NCBI RefSeq assembly: GCF_018069865.1
Contig: NZ_JAGQDG010000003.1
Span: forward strand, 310,001 to 374,000
Origin: Ideonella paludis
GTDB lineage: Bacteria > Pseudomonadota > Gammaproteobacteria > Burkholderiales > Burkholderiaceae_C
Reading direction: 5' to 3'
Length of the DNA stretch: 64,000 nucleotides
The notes below the pieces were generated by a model. It was not told the origin of the DNA and ran no database searches. It saw nothing but the letters and a program-made list of their open reading frames with translations. Position 1 is the stretch's first letter, and the number at the start of each line of letters is the position of its first letter. Below are positions 47,701 through 55,832 of this stretch, one piece after another. The translations under genes were made by a program, and so were the position numbers.

Positions 47701-47819
47701 TCGGAAAGCCGTATGATGAGCAGGCCCTGTTGAACTTGGTGCGTGGATTTGTCGATGCCGCCCACGGTGTTGGCGACCAGGGCTTGACGGAGTCCGGCGT
47801 AGATGCCCGAAATCATTGA
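41787..47819 (+). CDS. pilL: Hybrid histidine kinase PilL/ChpA (2010 residues)
   Basis: This CheA-type kinase of the Chp system has a series of HPt-like segments, then dimerisation, HATPase, CheW-like and receiver domains. The canonical HPt histidines are His743 (FHTLKGSAR), His1048 (LAHSLAGNSATVG) and His1236 (LHTFKGGAR). Earlier segments look HPt-like but altered, such as LHQVVG at His78. The kinase domain has the N box at about Asn1575 (LLRNAVVHG), DDGAGLD and GRGVGMD. The C-terminal receiver phosphoacceptor is Asp1922 in LSDIEMPRMDG. Its last 17 bases overlap the diguanylate cyclase gene that follows. Confidence 0.95.
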   Translation: MSLDHTTPDAASPAGQASAPVGDLSALAWVHDELRRTLEGAQKTLRRALRESTSRAASLSPGADGQAPLMLQARGQLHQVVGALEMIGLPAAARFVHGYETAVQRLAQLPNSFDTEALATLERAGYVVMDYLRRQLAGQDISPLALFPSYQQVMTLAGVQRAHPADLCTVVVNSAEPAALAATAAPLTAGVDARAIMERELLASLRGRNGTAPLQRMSDLCASLAAGAQGRLAEVWHLASAFFEAQACGRLAADDFSRRMASRLLAQLRASERGVTDTPDTLIQDLRFFCARATSDGQGAAPRLSQVRRALSLPELSQLDYAQSPLGRFDPALLPLAKRRVAAFRESWSALSSGDASTAGQVNEQAALVAESVRQLYPDGEQLAQALRAAVASPSRPEGGPRPEVAMEVATALLCVDSSLDEMDLDEPQLGQRVKRLAARLDQVASGKEPAPIEPWMESLYREVSDRQTMGSVVQELRASLAEVEQQLDRFHRQPQDRDPLFMVPGQLASMRGVLSVLGLDHAAQAVQHMRDDVDRIAASPEHQATIDARLADNLGGLSFLIDMLAVQPQLAKSLFRFDAETGSFTALMGRATVATPVASAAMDPTLQASLASVAEEALWGQTTHDDLARSLEGVAQQAMAADAPALAQAVTRAQEALADAHEGADKVAARASIGETIGQIATAQSAALASAAPPAPLVDADMREVFIEEAREVLALARESLQTLSAQPRDLGAMTSLRRTFHTLKGSARMVGLADLGEAAWAYEQLLNARLAEAVIEADAVMREFAARAVADLSAWVDAIALSPQAAWDASALMAEAHVLRDTAGQVSDEARAAPQPPVLTSPVDEDLSEDDVTHYAELDVGPSPAAATPTVLPSSLLALDLDLSHDNDPQPTPTTTPQALDLVSDTQPGALDGEATLAAAETSVAQPATETDASAVDLELDFSVPVAEAPTEPADSAPPEPTPAPAVHVPPTLTLVEPTAASAQEPAPEDDADRFKMVGHLRVPIGLFNVFLNEADEQSRRLCVELAEWSLEHHQPVSETSEALAHSLAGNSATVGYSDLSALARRLEHALEHSRTRGQGSPAEAQLFVDVGDEIRRLLHQFAAGFLRAASPELLQRLEAHEAHEAKLPHAATPAAAPVAPTVALGEMRYAALSDEPEALAPHTPEPTAVHAEPGGLAALSDVLESQDDLDPVLWPVFAEEGEELLPVLAQELRHWEAAPSERAAPVAAMRALHTFKGGARLAGAMALGELAHRLESSFEQVLAHLPASAEGLAALAGGVDRLDEHFQALLARAAGPAPSPVPPSVRAEAALASPTPEAAGAAIEEPAKPAETEAAPITPVTPVLATAQAAPDWSRFLGEEALRGPDPVAGQRAEPSTTVGTVRVRVPLLDRMVSHAGEVSAARARIDSELGQMRQGLKELTENLDRLRRQLRDLEIQAETQMASRMEAARAAQQTFDPLEMDRFTRVQELTRMLAESVNDVGTVQRTLQQSIQVAEDQLAQQARLARDLQDDLLRARMVEFDTLSERLYRVVRQAAKETGKQVRLNLAGGTTEVDRGVLDRMAPAFEHLLRNAVVHGIEATALREATGKDPVGTIDLRLRQVGNEVQIEVRDDGAGLDLVRIAERARRTGVLAADAKPTEAELAGMIFRSGFTTSEEVTELAGRGVGMDVVRAEVTSLGGRIDTASATGRGTAFQLVLPLTTAVTQVVVLNCDDLVVAVPSNLVERVTRTPVQEVEAAYRDGVMRIGEDTLPFFWMGGLLEHGGRGALEGKTASIVVARSASQRVALHVGQVLGNQEVVVKNLGPQLARLPALSGLSMLPDGQTVLIYNPVALAAIYGAQARDRMRQADAMTVEGAAAEGREMAMPLATLVMVVDDSLTVRRVTQRLLQREGYRVQLAKDGLEALELLGSEKPAVVLSDIEMPRMDGFDLLRNLRADARLRDLPVVMITSRIAQRHHDLAMTLGANEYLGKPYDEQALLNLVRGFVDAAHGVGDQGLTESGVDARNH

Positions 47820-48837
47820 TCAACTGGCCGAGTTGACCGGCCTGCGAGACCGCGACACTTTAGATGTCAGCTTGGCGCTGGCCCTTCGCGACTTGCTGGC
47901 CCCGGAGTTAGTGGCTGTCCACCGCGTGGTGGGTGAGCCCGGCGACGAGCGCTGGCAAACCCGGGCGCGGCTGGTGCCTTCCGATATCACCGCCACTGCT
48001 GACACGACCTATTTCGACAATGGCACCTTGCCGGCCTTGGCGGAGCAAGCGCTCTGGCAGGATTGTTTGGTCAACAACCATACCGTCAGTGTGGATGGAG
48101 ACCCGGCGGTCACCTTGTTTGCGATGCCCGCTGAATCTGGGGCGTCTGGGGTGGTGGAGGTGCATACCTCTCAGGCCATCGGCGCCGATGTGATCCGCTT
48201 GGTCAAAGGCGTGCTGCGGATCTACCGCAATGTGCATGCCTTGCTGGATTACAGCGAGCGAGATACCTTGACCGGTTTGCTCAACCGCAAGAGTTTCGAT
48301 GAGACCTTTTACAAGATGGTCGCGTTGGGCATGCAGGCTTCTCAGCAGCTGGATGTGGCCGACCCAGAGCGTCGTTTGGCCGTGCCGGTGCGCTATTGGC
48401 TGGGGGTGATCGACATTGACCACTTCAAGCAGGTCAATGACACCTTCGGCCACCTGATCGGCGACGAAGTCTTGTTGTTGCTGTCGCGGGTGATGCGCGG
48501 CTGCTTCCGCCACAGTGATCGGCTCTATCGCTTCGGTGGCGAGGAGTTTGTGGTCTTGCTGCGCTGCCCCACGGAAGAAGACGCCCATGCCGCCATGGAG
48601 CGCTTCCGTGTTGCCGTGCGGGAGTACAAATTCCCGCAGGTAAATCACGTCACCATCAGCGTCGGCTTCACCGACCTGCGCCCGGGCGACACGCCCAGCT
48701 CCGCGGTGGAGCGGGCGGACAAGGCGGTCTACCACGCCAAGCACCACGGCCGAGATCAAGTCTGCAGCCATTCTGTGCTCGTCTCCGAGGGCTTGGTGGC
48801 CCCCGACAACCGCGACAGCGACGTCGAGTTTTTCTGA
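47803..48837 (+). CDS. Diguanylate cyclase (GGDEF) at the end of the pil-chp operon
   Basis: The 344-residue cytoplasmic protein has an N-terminal GAF-like sensory region and a C-terminal GGDEF domain whose active site reads GGEEF; an RHSD five residues before it matches the RxxD I-site. It lacks membrane helices. The ATG at 47803 is inside the 3' end of pilL (17-base overlap), so its translation is likely coupled and its c-di-GMP output tied to the Chp receptor system. This arrangement links pilus chemosensing with the second messenger, but that link is inferred from position. Confidence 0.92.
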   Translation: MPEIIDQLAELTGLRDRDTLDVSLALALRDLLAPELVAVHRVVGEPGDERWQTRARLVPSDITATADTTYFDNGTLPALAEQALWQDCLVNNHTVSVDGDPAVTLFAMPAESGASGVVEVHTSQAIGADVIRLVKGVLRIYRNVHALLDYSERDTLTGLLNRKSFDETFYKMVALGMQASQQLDVADPERRLAVPVRYWLGVIDIDHFKQVNDTFGHLIGDEVLLLLSRVMRGCFRHSDRLYRFGGEEFVVLLRCPTEEDAHAAMERFRVAVREYKFPQVNHVTISVGFTDLRPGDTPSSAVERADKAVYHAKHHGRDQVCSHSVLVSEGLVAPDNRDSDVEFF

Positions 48838-48853
48838 GCGCCCCTGCGGTTTC

Positions 48854-50344
48854 TCAGACCTTGGCCTTGGCCACGCCGAAGCGTTCCAGCGTCAGCTTGC
48901 GCGCCTCGTCATGGTCGATGATGGGCTCAGGGTAATCTTTGCCCAGCACCACATTGGCCTCGATCAACTCCATCGGTTTGGCGCGCCACGGTGCGTGGAT
49001 GGCGGGGGCGGGCAGGGCGGCCAACTGGGGCAAGTAGCGCTTGATGAACTTGCCGTCCGGGTCGAACTTTTCGCTCTGCGAGACCGGATTGAAGATGCGG
49101 AAATAAGGTTGCGCATCGCAGCCCGTCGAGGCCGCCCACTGCCAGCCGCCGTTGTTGGCGGCCAGGTCAAAGTCGTTCAGATGCTGCGCAAACCAAGCCT
49201 CGCCCCGCCGCCAATCCAGCCCTAAGTCTTTCACCAAAAAGCATGCCGTCACCATACGCAGGCGGTTGTGCATATAGCCGGTCTTGCGCAGCTGCAGCAT
49301 GCCGGCATCCACCAAGGGGTAGCCGGTGCGGCCCTCGCACCAGGCGGCAAAGCGGGCGTCGGCCTGCTTGCCGTGCTCCCACTTGATGGCGTCGTATTCC
49401 GGCTTGAAGGCATGGCCCACCACGCGCGGGTGATGGTGCAGGATCTGGTGATAGAAATCGCGCCAGATCAGCTCTGACAGCCAAACTTCAGCGCCCCGAG
49501 AGCCCGCTTGGGTGCGCTGCCAAGCCTCACGCGCACAGCGTCGGATGGAGACAGTGCCGAAGCGCAAATGCACGCCCAGGTAGCTGGGGGCCTTGATGGC
49601 CGGGAAGTCCCGGCCCTGGCCGTAGTGGTCGATGCGTTCCAAAAACTCGGCCAGCATGGCTCGCCCCCCCGACGCCCCCAGCCCCAAGCGCAACTGCGCC
49701 AGCCCAGAAGGCTCGAAGCCCAAGTCTGCCAGCGAGGGGAGGGGCTGGCGCAGCGCAGGCGGCAGGGCGGCGAGCCGCTCCACATAGCGCTCCACCGGCC
49801 AGGCCGAGAGATAGAACGGGGTGACCTTCTTCAGCCAGGCGTTCTTGTAGGGCGTGAAGACGCTGTAAGGGTTGCCAGTTTGGGTCAGCACCTCGTCCCG
49901 CTCAAAGATCACATGGTCTTTGACGGTGTGCAGCACGATGCCTTTGTCGGCCAAGGCGCCGCGGACCTTGGCATCGCGCGCCAGAGCGGCCGGCTCTGCG
50001 TCGTGGCTGGCATAAACGGCCTGGACCCCCAGGGCCGTTGCCACGCGCACGATCTCGTCCACCGCGGCCCCATGGCGCACCACCAAGCCTGCGTCGGCGG
50101 CGCCGTGGCCCTTGGCCGCCTCCCGCAAGTCGGCGTCCAAAGCCAGCACGCTGGCATGGATGAACTCGACACGTCGGTCGGCCCGGGGCAGCGGCGCCAG
50201 GATGTCGGTGTCGAAGACAAAACTGCAGTACACCTGTCGCGCGGCCTTGAGCGCGGCGAACAGCGCGGCGTTGTCTTCAAGGCGCAAGTCGCGGCGCAAC
50301 CAGACCAAGGCGTGGGACAGCAGGGGAGCAGGAGATGAAGGCAT
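48854..50344 (-). CDS. phrB: Deoxyribodipyrimidine photo-lyase (photolyase/cryptochrome family)
   Basis: The 496-residue protein has an N-terminal photolyase antenna-type domain (HALVWLRRDLRLEDNAAL) and a C-terminal FAD-binding region with NPYSVFTPYKNAW, the FAD-loop segment SELIWRDFYHQ, GYPLVDAGMLQLRKTGYMHNRLRM and WAASTGCDAQPYFRIFNP. It should repair cyclobutane dimers using light. The start ATG is at 50344; an upstream in-frame extension would read through the divergent algH promoter. It is convergent with the Chp operon. Confidence 0.94.
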   Translation of the reverse strand: MPSSPAPLLSHALVWLRRDLRLEDNAALFAALKAARQVYCSFVFDTDILAPLPRADRRVEFIHASVLALDADLREAAKGHGAADAGLVVRHGAAVDEIVRVATALGVQAVYASHDAEPAALARDAKVRGALADKGIVLHTVKDHVIFERDEVLTQTGNPYSVFTPYKNAWLKKVTPFYLSAWPVERYVERLAALPPALRQPLPSLADLGFEPSGLAQLRLGLGASGGRAMLAEFLERIDHYGQGRDFPAIKAPSYLGVHLRFGTVSIRRCAREAWQRTQAGSRGAEVWLSELIWRDFYHQILHHHPRVVGHAFKPEYDAIKWEHGKQADARFAAWCEGRTGYPLVDAGMLQLRKTGYMHNRLRMVTACFLVKDLGLDWRRGEAWFAQHLNDFDLAANNGGWQWAASTGCDAQPYFRIFNPVSQSEKFDPDGKFIKRYLPQLAALPAPAIHAPWRAKPMELIEANVVLGKDYPEPIIDHDEARKLTLERFGVAKAKV

Positions 50345-50374
50345 GGGGGAAGTGTGAGGCAGAAGCTCAGCCTT

Positions 50375-50380
50375 TAGAAT
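50375..50380 (+). promoter_or_regulatory. Candidate -10 hexamer of algH
   Basis: TAGAAT ends six bases before the algH ATG at 50387. With no visible ribosome site this suggests a leaderless message. The -35 is not convincing. Confidence 0.3.
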
Positions 50381-50386
50381 AGCCCC

Positions 50387-50965
50387 ATGTCCAGCGACGG
50401 TATCAATCTCACCAACCAGTTTCTGATCGCCATGCCCGGCATGGCCGACGAGCAGTTCAGCGGCTCCGTGGTTTATCTCTGCGAGCACAGTGATAAAGGC
50501 GCATTGGGCTTGGTCATCAACAAGCCCACCGACATCACGCTGGAAGGCTTGTTCGACAAGGTGGAGTTGTCACTGGATCGTCCGGACCTGATGAGCCAGC
50601 CGGTTTTTTACGGCGGGCCGGTGCAAACCGAGCGCGGCTTTGTGCTGCATGACGCTCCGGCGAACGACGGTGCAGCCTTCATGTCCACGCTGCAAGTCCC
50701 CGGCGGCTTGGCCATGACCACCAGCAAAGACGTGCTGGAAGCCATCTCCAAGGGCGATGGCCCCAAGCGCGTCCTCGTCACGCTGGGCTACAGCGGCTGG
50801 TCCGCTGGCCAGTTGGAAGAAGAGATTGGCCGCAATGGCTGGTTGACGGTAGAAGCCACCCCAGAGGTGATCTTCGACACCCCGATCGCTCAACGCTACG
50901 AGCGTGCCTTGGGCCTGCTGGGCTTCGACCCCCGCATGCTTTCGCAAGAAGTGGGGCACGCATGA
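50387..50965 (+). CDS. algH: YqgE/AlgH family protein
   Basis: This 192-residue cytoplasmic protein matches the UPF0301 family, with NQFLIAMPGMADEQFSGSVVYLCEH at the N-terminus and GALGLVINKPT and QVPGGLAMTTSKDVL further on. The first AlgH was tied to alginate regulation in Pseudomonas, but the molecular role is not established. It begins the algH-ruvX-pyrR-pyrB order common in Burkholderiales and overlaps ruvX by four bases. Confidence 0.92.
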   Translation: MSSDGINLTNQFLIAMPGMADEQFSGSVVYLCEHSDKGALGLVINKPTDITLEGLFDKVELSLDRPDLMSQPVFYGGPVQTERGFVLHDAPANDGAAFMSTLQVPGGLAMTTSKDVLEAISKGDGPKRVLVTLGYSGWSAGQLEEEIGRNGWLTVEATPEVIFDTPIAQRYERALGLLGFDPRMLSQEVGHA

Positions 50966-51378
50966 GCGCTGTAAAGCGCCCTGTGCCTGCTTCTGCCGCT
51001 TCCTTTTTGGCTTTTGACTTCGGCACCTTGCGGGTGGGCGTGGCCCAAGGCTCACGCTTTTTGGCGCAGGGCCAAGCCTTGCGCACCATCGCCACCCAAG
51101 GTGATGCGCGCTTTGCAGCCATTGCCGGCCTGATCAAAGAATGGCAGCCCGATGCCCTGGTGGTGGGCGTGCCCTTTCATCCCGACGGGGCCGAGCACGA
51201 CAATACGCGCCGCGCTCGCCGCTTTGCCAATCAGTTGACCGGGCGCTTTTGCCTGCCTGTGTTCGAGGTGGATGAGCGCTACACCACCACCGAGGCCCTG
51301 GCTGCTGGGGCCCAAGATGCTGATGCCGCCTCGGCGGTGCTGATCCTCGATCAATTTTTCCGAGAGCTTGGACTATGA
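50962..51378 (+). CDS. ruvX: Putative pre-16S rRNA nuclease / Holliday junction resolvase-like protein YqgF
   Basis: The 138-residue protein of the YqgF/RuvX family has the RNase H-like metal site in LAFDFGTLRVGVA, with Glu in VDERYTT and a C-terminal DADAASAVLILDQF. In E. coli this family is linked to 16S rRNA 5' maturation. It overlaps algH and pyrR by four bases each, so the three are translated in series. Confidence 0.94.
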   Translation: MSAVKRPVPASAASFLAFDFGTLRVGVAQGSRFLAQGQALRTIATQGDARFAAIAGLIKEWQPDALVVGVPFHPDGAEHDNTRRARRFANQLTGRFCLPVFEVDERYTTTEALAAGAQDADAASAVLILDQFFRELGL

Positions 51379-51878
51379 GTACCCTGACCCTGGACGCCGA
51401 AGCCCTCTACGCGGAGCTGCTGCGCGGTGTGCGGCCCTTGATGACCCCGCAGACGGTGTTGGTCGGCGTGTGGTCCGGTGGAGCGTGGCTGGCAGAGCGC
51501 CTGCAGGCCGACTTGGGGCTGGCCGGCACACCCGGTGTGATCAGCAGCACCTTGCACCGCGACGACTTTGGGGCGCGTGGCTTGGCCTCCGGGACTGACG
51601 CCACGCACCTGCCCTTCGCCATTGAAGGCAGCCACATCCTTCTGGTGGACGATGTGCTCTTCACCGGCCGCACCATCCGCGCGGTGCTCAATGAGCTGTA
51701 TGACTACGGCCGCCCTGCCAGTGTGCAGTTGGCCGTGCTGGTGGACCGGGGCGGGCGCGAGTTGCCCATTGCGGCCGCCTTTGCGGCAGCGCGTGTGGCC
51801 CTGCCGACGACCCAGCGACTTTCGCTCAGCCGTACTGAAGAAGGACGCCTGAGCTTCAACCTGACCGAGGAGCACTGA
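51375..51878 (+). CDS. pyrR: PyrR-like uracil phosphoribosyltransferase/regulator
   Basis: This 167-residue phosphoribosyltransferase-fold protein has the PRPP loop [15 protein letters not shown], and [13 protein letters not shown] near the N-terminus typical of PyrR. In firmicutes PyrR controls pyr attenuation; in proteobacteria the role of this homologue is less clear and could be as an UPRTase. It lies four bases before pyrB and overlaps ruvX by four bases. Confidence 0.9.
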   Translation: MSTLTLDAEALYAELLRGVRPLMTPQTVLVGVWSGGAWLAERLQADLGLAGTPGVISSTLHRDDFGARGLASGTDATHLPFAIEGSHILLVDDVLFTGRTIRAVLNELYDYGRPASVQLAVLVDRGGRELPIAAAFAAARVALPTTQRLSLSRTEEGRLSFNLTEEH

Positions 51879-51882
51879 GCCC

Positions 51883-52845
51883 ATGCTCTCCCGACGACAC
51901 CCCCAACTCAACAGCCATGGCGAGCTGATTCACCTGCTCTCCATTGAGGGCCTGCCCAAGGCGGTGCTGACCCACATCCTCGATACCGCGGGTACGTTTT
52001 TGTCGGTGAATGACCGTGAGGTCAAGAAGGTGCCGCTGCTGCGGGGAAAGAGCGTGTTCAACCTGTTCTTCGAGAACAGCACCCGTACCCGCACCACTTT
52101 TGAGATTGCGGCCAAGCGCTTGAGCGCCGACGTGATCAACCTGGACATTGCCAAGAGCAGCGCCTCCAAAGGCGAGAGCCTGCTCGACACGATTGCCAAC
52201 TTGAGCGCCATGCACGCCGATATGTTCGTGGTGCGGCACTCCGAGAGCGGCGCACCCTACCTGATCGCCCAACATTGCGCGCCGCATGTGCATGTGGTGA
52301 ACGCCGGCGACGGCCGCCATGCCCACCCCACGCAAGGGCTGCTGGACATGTACACCATCCGGCATTTCAAGAAGGACTTCAGCCAGCTCAGCGTGGCCAT
52401 CGTCGGCGACATCGTGCACTCGCGCGTGGCCCGCTCGGACATCCATGCCTTGACCACGCTGGGCGTGCCGGACATCCGGGCGGTCGGCCCCAAGACCCTG
52501 GTGCCGGGTGATCTGCGCGAGATGGGTGTGCGTGTCTGCCACGACATGCGCGAAGGCATCAAAGATGCCGACGTGATCATCATGCTGCGTTTGCAAAACG
52601 AGCGCATGAGCGGCGCGATGCTGCCCTCGGCGGGTGAGTTCTTCAAGACCTATGGCCTGACGGACGACAAGCTGGCGCTGGCCAAGCCCGATGCCATCGT
52701 CATGCACCCCGGCCCCATCAACCGGGGCGTGGAGATCGCCTCGGCGGTGGCCGATGGCGGCCACAGTGTGATCCTGCCGCAGGTGACCTTTGGCATTGCC
52801 GTCCGCATGGCGGTGATGTCCATCATTGCCGGTAACGAAGCCTAA
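51883..52845 (+). CDS. pyrB: Aspartate carbamoyltransferase catalytic subunit PyrB
   Basis: PyrB forms carbamoyl aspartate in UMP synthesis. The 320-residue protein carries the carbamoyl phosphate-binding [34 protein letters not shown], and [11 protein letters not shown] at the C-terminus. Its partner in the class of ATCase found here is probably the inactive PyrC-like protein encoded 20 bases downstream rather than PyrI, which is not in the window. Confidence 0.97.
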   Translation: MLSRRHPQLNSHGELIHLLSIEGLPKAVLTHILDTAGTFLSVNDREVKKVPLLRGKSVFNLFFENSTRTRTTFEIAAKRLSADVINLDIAKSSASKGESLLDTIANLSAMHADMFVVRHSESGAPYLIAQHCAPHVHVVNAGDGRHAHPTQGLLDMYTIRHFKKDFSQLSVAIVGDIVHSRVARSDIHALTTLGVPDIRAVGPKTLVPGDLREMGVRVCHDMREGIKDADVIIMLRLQNERMSGAMLPSAGEFFKTYGLTDDKLALAKPDAIVMHPGPINRGVEIASAVADGGHSVILPQVTFGIAVRMAVMSIIAGNEA

Positions 52846-52865
52846 GTTCGGGAGAGAACAAGACC

Positions 52866-54173
52866 ATGAAAATCCTGATCCAGAACGGCCGCGTGGTGGA
52901 CCCAGCGACAGGCCGCGATGAAGCGGCCGATGTGGCCATTGCCGCCGGGCGCATCCTCAGCATCGGCCGCGTCTCGCCCGACTTCAAGCCCAGCCAAACC
53001 ATTGACGCCAGCGGCTGCGTGGTGGCGCCAGGCTTGGTGGATTTGTCGGCCCGCCTGCGTGAGCCTGGCCACGAGCATGAAGGCATGTTGGAGAGCGAGC
53101 TCAATGCGGCGGCGGCTGGGGGCGTGACCAGCTTGGTCTGCCCACCCGACACCGACCCGGCGCTGGATGAGCCCGGCTTGGTGGATATGCTGAAGTTCCG
53201 AGCCCGCAAGCTCAGCCTGTGCCGGCTCTTCCCCCTGGGCGCTTTAACCAAAGGCCTGGCCGGCGAAGCCCTGACCGAAATGGCCGAGCTGACCGAATCC
53301 GGCTGCGTCGGCTTCTCTCAGGCCGAAGCCCCGGTGCGCGACACCGTGGTGCTGATGCGAGCCTTGCAGTACGCGGCGACCCATGGCTACACCGTCTGGC
53401 TGCGGCCCCAAGATGCCTGGCTGGGCAAGGGCGTGGCGGCCAGCGGCTCGGTGGCCACGCGTCTGGGCCTGTCTGGCGTGCCAGTGGCGGCAGAGACCAT
53501 TGCCCTGCACACGATTTTGGAACTCGTGCGCATCACTGGCGCCCGCGTTCACCTCTGCCGCCTCTCCAGCGCCGCTGGGGTGGCGCTGGTGCGCCGCGCC
53601 AAGGCGGAGGGCCTGCCCATCACCGCCGATGTCAGCATCAACTCCCTGCATCTGACGGATGTGGATATCGGCTTCTTCCAGTCGGCCATGCGCCTGACCC
53701 CACCGCTGCGCCAAGCCGCGGACCGCGACGCGCTGCGTGCCGGCTTGGCCGATGGCACCCTTGATGCGCTGGTCTCCGATCACACCCCCGTGGATGAAGA
53801 CGCCAAGACCCTGCCCTTTGGTGAGGCAGAGCCTGGAGCGACGGGCTTGGAGCTGCTGCTGAGCATGACGCTCAAGTGGGGCCAAGAAGCGGGCCTGAGC
53901 ACCGCGCAAAGCTTGGCCCGCATCACCTGTGAACCTGTTCGGGTCTTGGGCGATGCCCTGGGCTCACTGGCCAGCAGCGCAGGCCGCCTGACTGAAGGGG
54001 GGGTGGCCGATGTGTGCGTGTTCGACCCTGCCGCCATTTGGCAAGTCACGCCTGCAGCCCTGCGCAGCCAAGGCAAGCACACGCCCTTTGACTTCAGCGT
54101 CACGGGCACGGCCTTGCCGGGCAAGGTCCGCACCACCTTGGTGGCGGGCTCGGTGGCCTATCAGGCCGCATGA
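52866..54173 (+). CDS. pyrX: Non-catalytic dihydroorotase homologue PyrC' (PyrX)
   Basis: The 435-residue protein has the dihydroorotase fold, but the first metal-binding motif DxHxHxR is replaced by DLSARLR at residues 59-65 (both histidines missing), and the usual TPHH segment is changed to SINS in ITADVSINSLHLTD. It therefore lacks catalytic residues, as the PyrC' of Pseudomonas, which is needed structurally for ATCase assembly. Its place directly after pyrB supports that role. A separate active PyrC should be encoded elsewhere in the genome. Confidence 0.92.
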   Translation: MKILIQNGRVVDPATGRDEAADVAIAAGRILSIGRVSPDFKPSQTIDASGCVVAPGLVDLSARLREPGHEHEGMLESELNAAAAGGVTSLVCPPDTDPALDEPGLVDMLKFRARKLSLCRLFPLGALTKGLAGEALTEMAELTESGCVGFSQAEAPVRDTVVLMRALQYAATHGYTVWLRPQDAWLGKGVAASGSVATRLGLSGVPVAAETIALHTILELVRITGARVHLCRLSSAAGVALVRRAKAEGLPITADVSINSLHLTDVDIGFFQSAMRLTPPLRQAADRDALRAGLADGTLDALVSDHTPVDEDAKTLPFGEAEPGATGLELLLSMTLKWGQEAGLSTAQSLARITCEPVRVLGDALGSLASSAGRLTEGGVADVCVFDPAAIWQVTPAALRSQGKHTPFDFSVTGTALPGKVRTTLVAGSVAYQAA

Positions 54174-54221
54174 GTGAGGTGATGGGGTCTTGCGGCAGCG
54201 ATTCACAGCGGGGCTGACACT

Positions 54222-54962
54222 GTGCTGAACTTGGTTCGGGTGCTGTGGCGCCTGCTTCGCCTCACCCTGCACTTGTTCTCGGGCATGGCGGTGGTGGCCT
54301 GGCGCTTTCCGGCTTGGTCGGCGTCCCAGCGTGCCGACTATGTGCGGGCCTGGAGCTTGGGCACGCTGCGGGTGGCAGGTTTGGGCTTTAACGTACAAGG
54401 TCAGGCGCGCGGGCATGGCACTTTGCTGATCGCCAATCACGTCTCTTGGCTGGACATTCCCGCCTTGCATGCCGCCTGCCCGGAGGCCCGCTTTGTGGCC
54501 AAGGCGGACATGCTGCGCTGGCCTTTGCTGGGCTGGCTGGCCCGCAGCATCGGCACGGTCTTCATCGAACGGGAGCGCAAGCGCGACGCGATGCGGGTGG
54601 TCCACCATGTCGCCGAGACCTTGCAGCAGGGCGGCACGGTGGCCGTCTTCCCAGAAGGCACAACCGGCCCAGGCCCGCAGATGCTGCCCGTGCATGCCAA
54701 TTTGCTGCAAGCAGCGATTGCGGTGGAGGCGCCCATCCAGCCTGCCGTGCTGCGTTTTCACAGCCCCACCGAACGCTTTGCCACGGCGGCTCAGTTCATT
54801 GGTGAGACCACCTTGCTGCAAAGCGTGTGGCGGGTGCTCAGTGCGCAGGGCTTGAGCGTGGAGGTGGTGGTATTGCCCGCCCAAGCCACGGCACACGCGG
54901 ACCGCCGTGCCTTGGCCGCCCACCTGCAGCAAGAGATGCAGGCGGTGTTGGATCGTGCTTAA
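54222..54962 (+). CDS. 1-acyl-sn-glycerol-3-phosphate acyltransferase (PlsC type)
   Basis: This 246-residue membrane-associated enzyme transfers an acyl chain to lysophosphatidic acid. An N-terminal hydrophobic helix (LLRLTLHLFSGMAVVAW) precedes the HxxxxD motif NHVSWLD and the FPEGTTGPG motif, both family signatures. The start is GTG 54222. It follows pyrC' by 48 bases and probably shares its transcript. Confidence 0.9.
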   Translation: MLNLVRVLWRLLRLTLHLFSGMAVVAWRFPAWSASQRADYVRAWSLGTLRVAGLGFNVQGQARGHGTLLIANHVSWLDIPALHAACPEARFVAKADMLRWPLLGWLARSIGTVFIERERKRDAMRVVHHVAETLQQGGTVAVFPEGTTGPGPQMLPVHANLLQAAIAVEAPIQPAVLRFHSPTERFATAAQFIGETTLLQSVWRVLSAQGLSVEVVVLPAQATAHADRRALAAHLQQEMQAVLDRA

Positions 54963-54965
54963 GCC

Positions 54966-55709
54966 TTAAGCCTTGCCTTGGCTGGCGACAGCCGCTGCTG
55001 CTTTGGCGGCCGCTTCCGCGTCACCCAGGTAATAGCGCTTGATGGGCTTGAGGTTGGCGTCCAACTCATAGACCATGGGGATGCCGTTGGGGATGTTCAC
55101 GCCCACGATGTCCGCATCACCAATGTCGTCCAGATACTTCACCAAGGCGCGGATGGAGTTGCCGTGCGCGGCGATCACCAAGCGCTGGCCCGAGCGGATG
55201 GCGGGCGCCAAGGTGTCGTTCCAGAAGGGGATGACGCGCGCGACCGTGTCTTTGAGGCACTCGGTCAGCGGCACATCGCTGGGGTTCAGGGCCGCATAGC
55301 GTGGATCACGCCGCTCGCTGCGGCTGTCGCCGGCCTCCAGCGCGGGCGGCGGGGTGTCGTAGCTGCGGCGCCAGATCAGCACTTGTTCATCGCCGTATTG
55401 CTTGGCCATGTCGGCTTTGTTCAAGCCTTGCAAGGCGCCGTAGTGGCGCTCATTGAGGTGCCAGTCTTTGACCACCGGCAGCCAAGTGCGGTCCATCGCG
55501 TCCAGGCAATGCCAGAGTGTCCAGATGGCGCGCTTCAACACCGAGGTGTAGGCCACATCAAACTCATAGCCTTCAGCCTTGAGCAGAGCGCCTGCGGCCT
55601 TGGCCTGGGCAACGCCGGTGTCGGTCAGCTCGACATCGGTCCAGCCGGTGAAGCGGTTTTCAAGGTTCCAGGTGGATTCGCCGTGACGGATCAGAACAAG
55701 CTTGTACAT
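54966..55709 (-). CDS. gpmA: 2,3-bisphosphoglycerate-dependent phosphoglycerate mutase GpmA
   Basis: GpmA interconverts 3- and 2-phosphoglycerate in glycolysis. The catalytic His is in RHGESTWN at the N-terminus, followed by the RRSYDTPPP segment, NERHYG, and [14 protein letters not shown]. The ATG at 55709 gives the normal 247 residues. It is convergent with plsC, three bases apart, and divergent from the rhodanese gene. Confidence 0.97.
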   Translation of the reverse strand: MYKLVLIRHGESTWNLENRFTGWTDVELTDTGVAQAKAAGALLKAEGYEFDVAYTSVLKRAIWTLWHCLDAMDRTWLPVVKDWHLNERHYGALQGLNKADMAKQYGDEQVLIWRRSYDTPPPALEAGDSRSERRDPRYAALNPSDVPLTECLKDTVARVIPFWNDTLAPAIRSGQRLVIAAHGNSIRALVKYLDDIGDADIVGVNIPNGIPMVYELDANLKPIKRYYLGDAEAAAKAAAAVASQGKA

Positions 55710-55795
55710 GGTGGCAGCGCGGACCAGAGGGTCGCAGGTGGGGATAGAGGGGAGGGGGAGGTGCCAAGCGAGGTCCTTGGCGCCGGGGCGAATTC

Positions 55796-55801
55796 TATAA
55801 T
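55796..55801 (+). promoter_or_regulatory. -10 hexamer of the rhodanese gene
   Basis: A perfect TATAAT sits 31 bases before the ATG; the upstream TCCTTG at 55774-55779, 16 bases away, is a weak -35. Confidence 0.5.
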
Positions 55802-55832
55802 CCGCCCTTTCTCCGCTCTGACACACCTTCCC

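Noticed and set aside
45555-47816. A 753-codon antisense open frame in pilL.
   Set aside because: Same reverse-complement effect; no domain or ribosome site.
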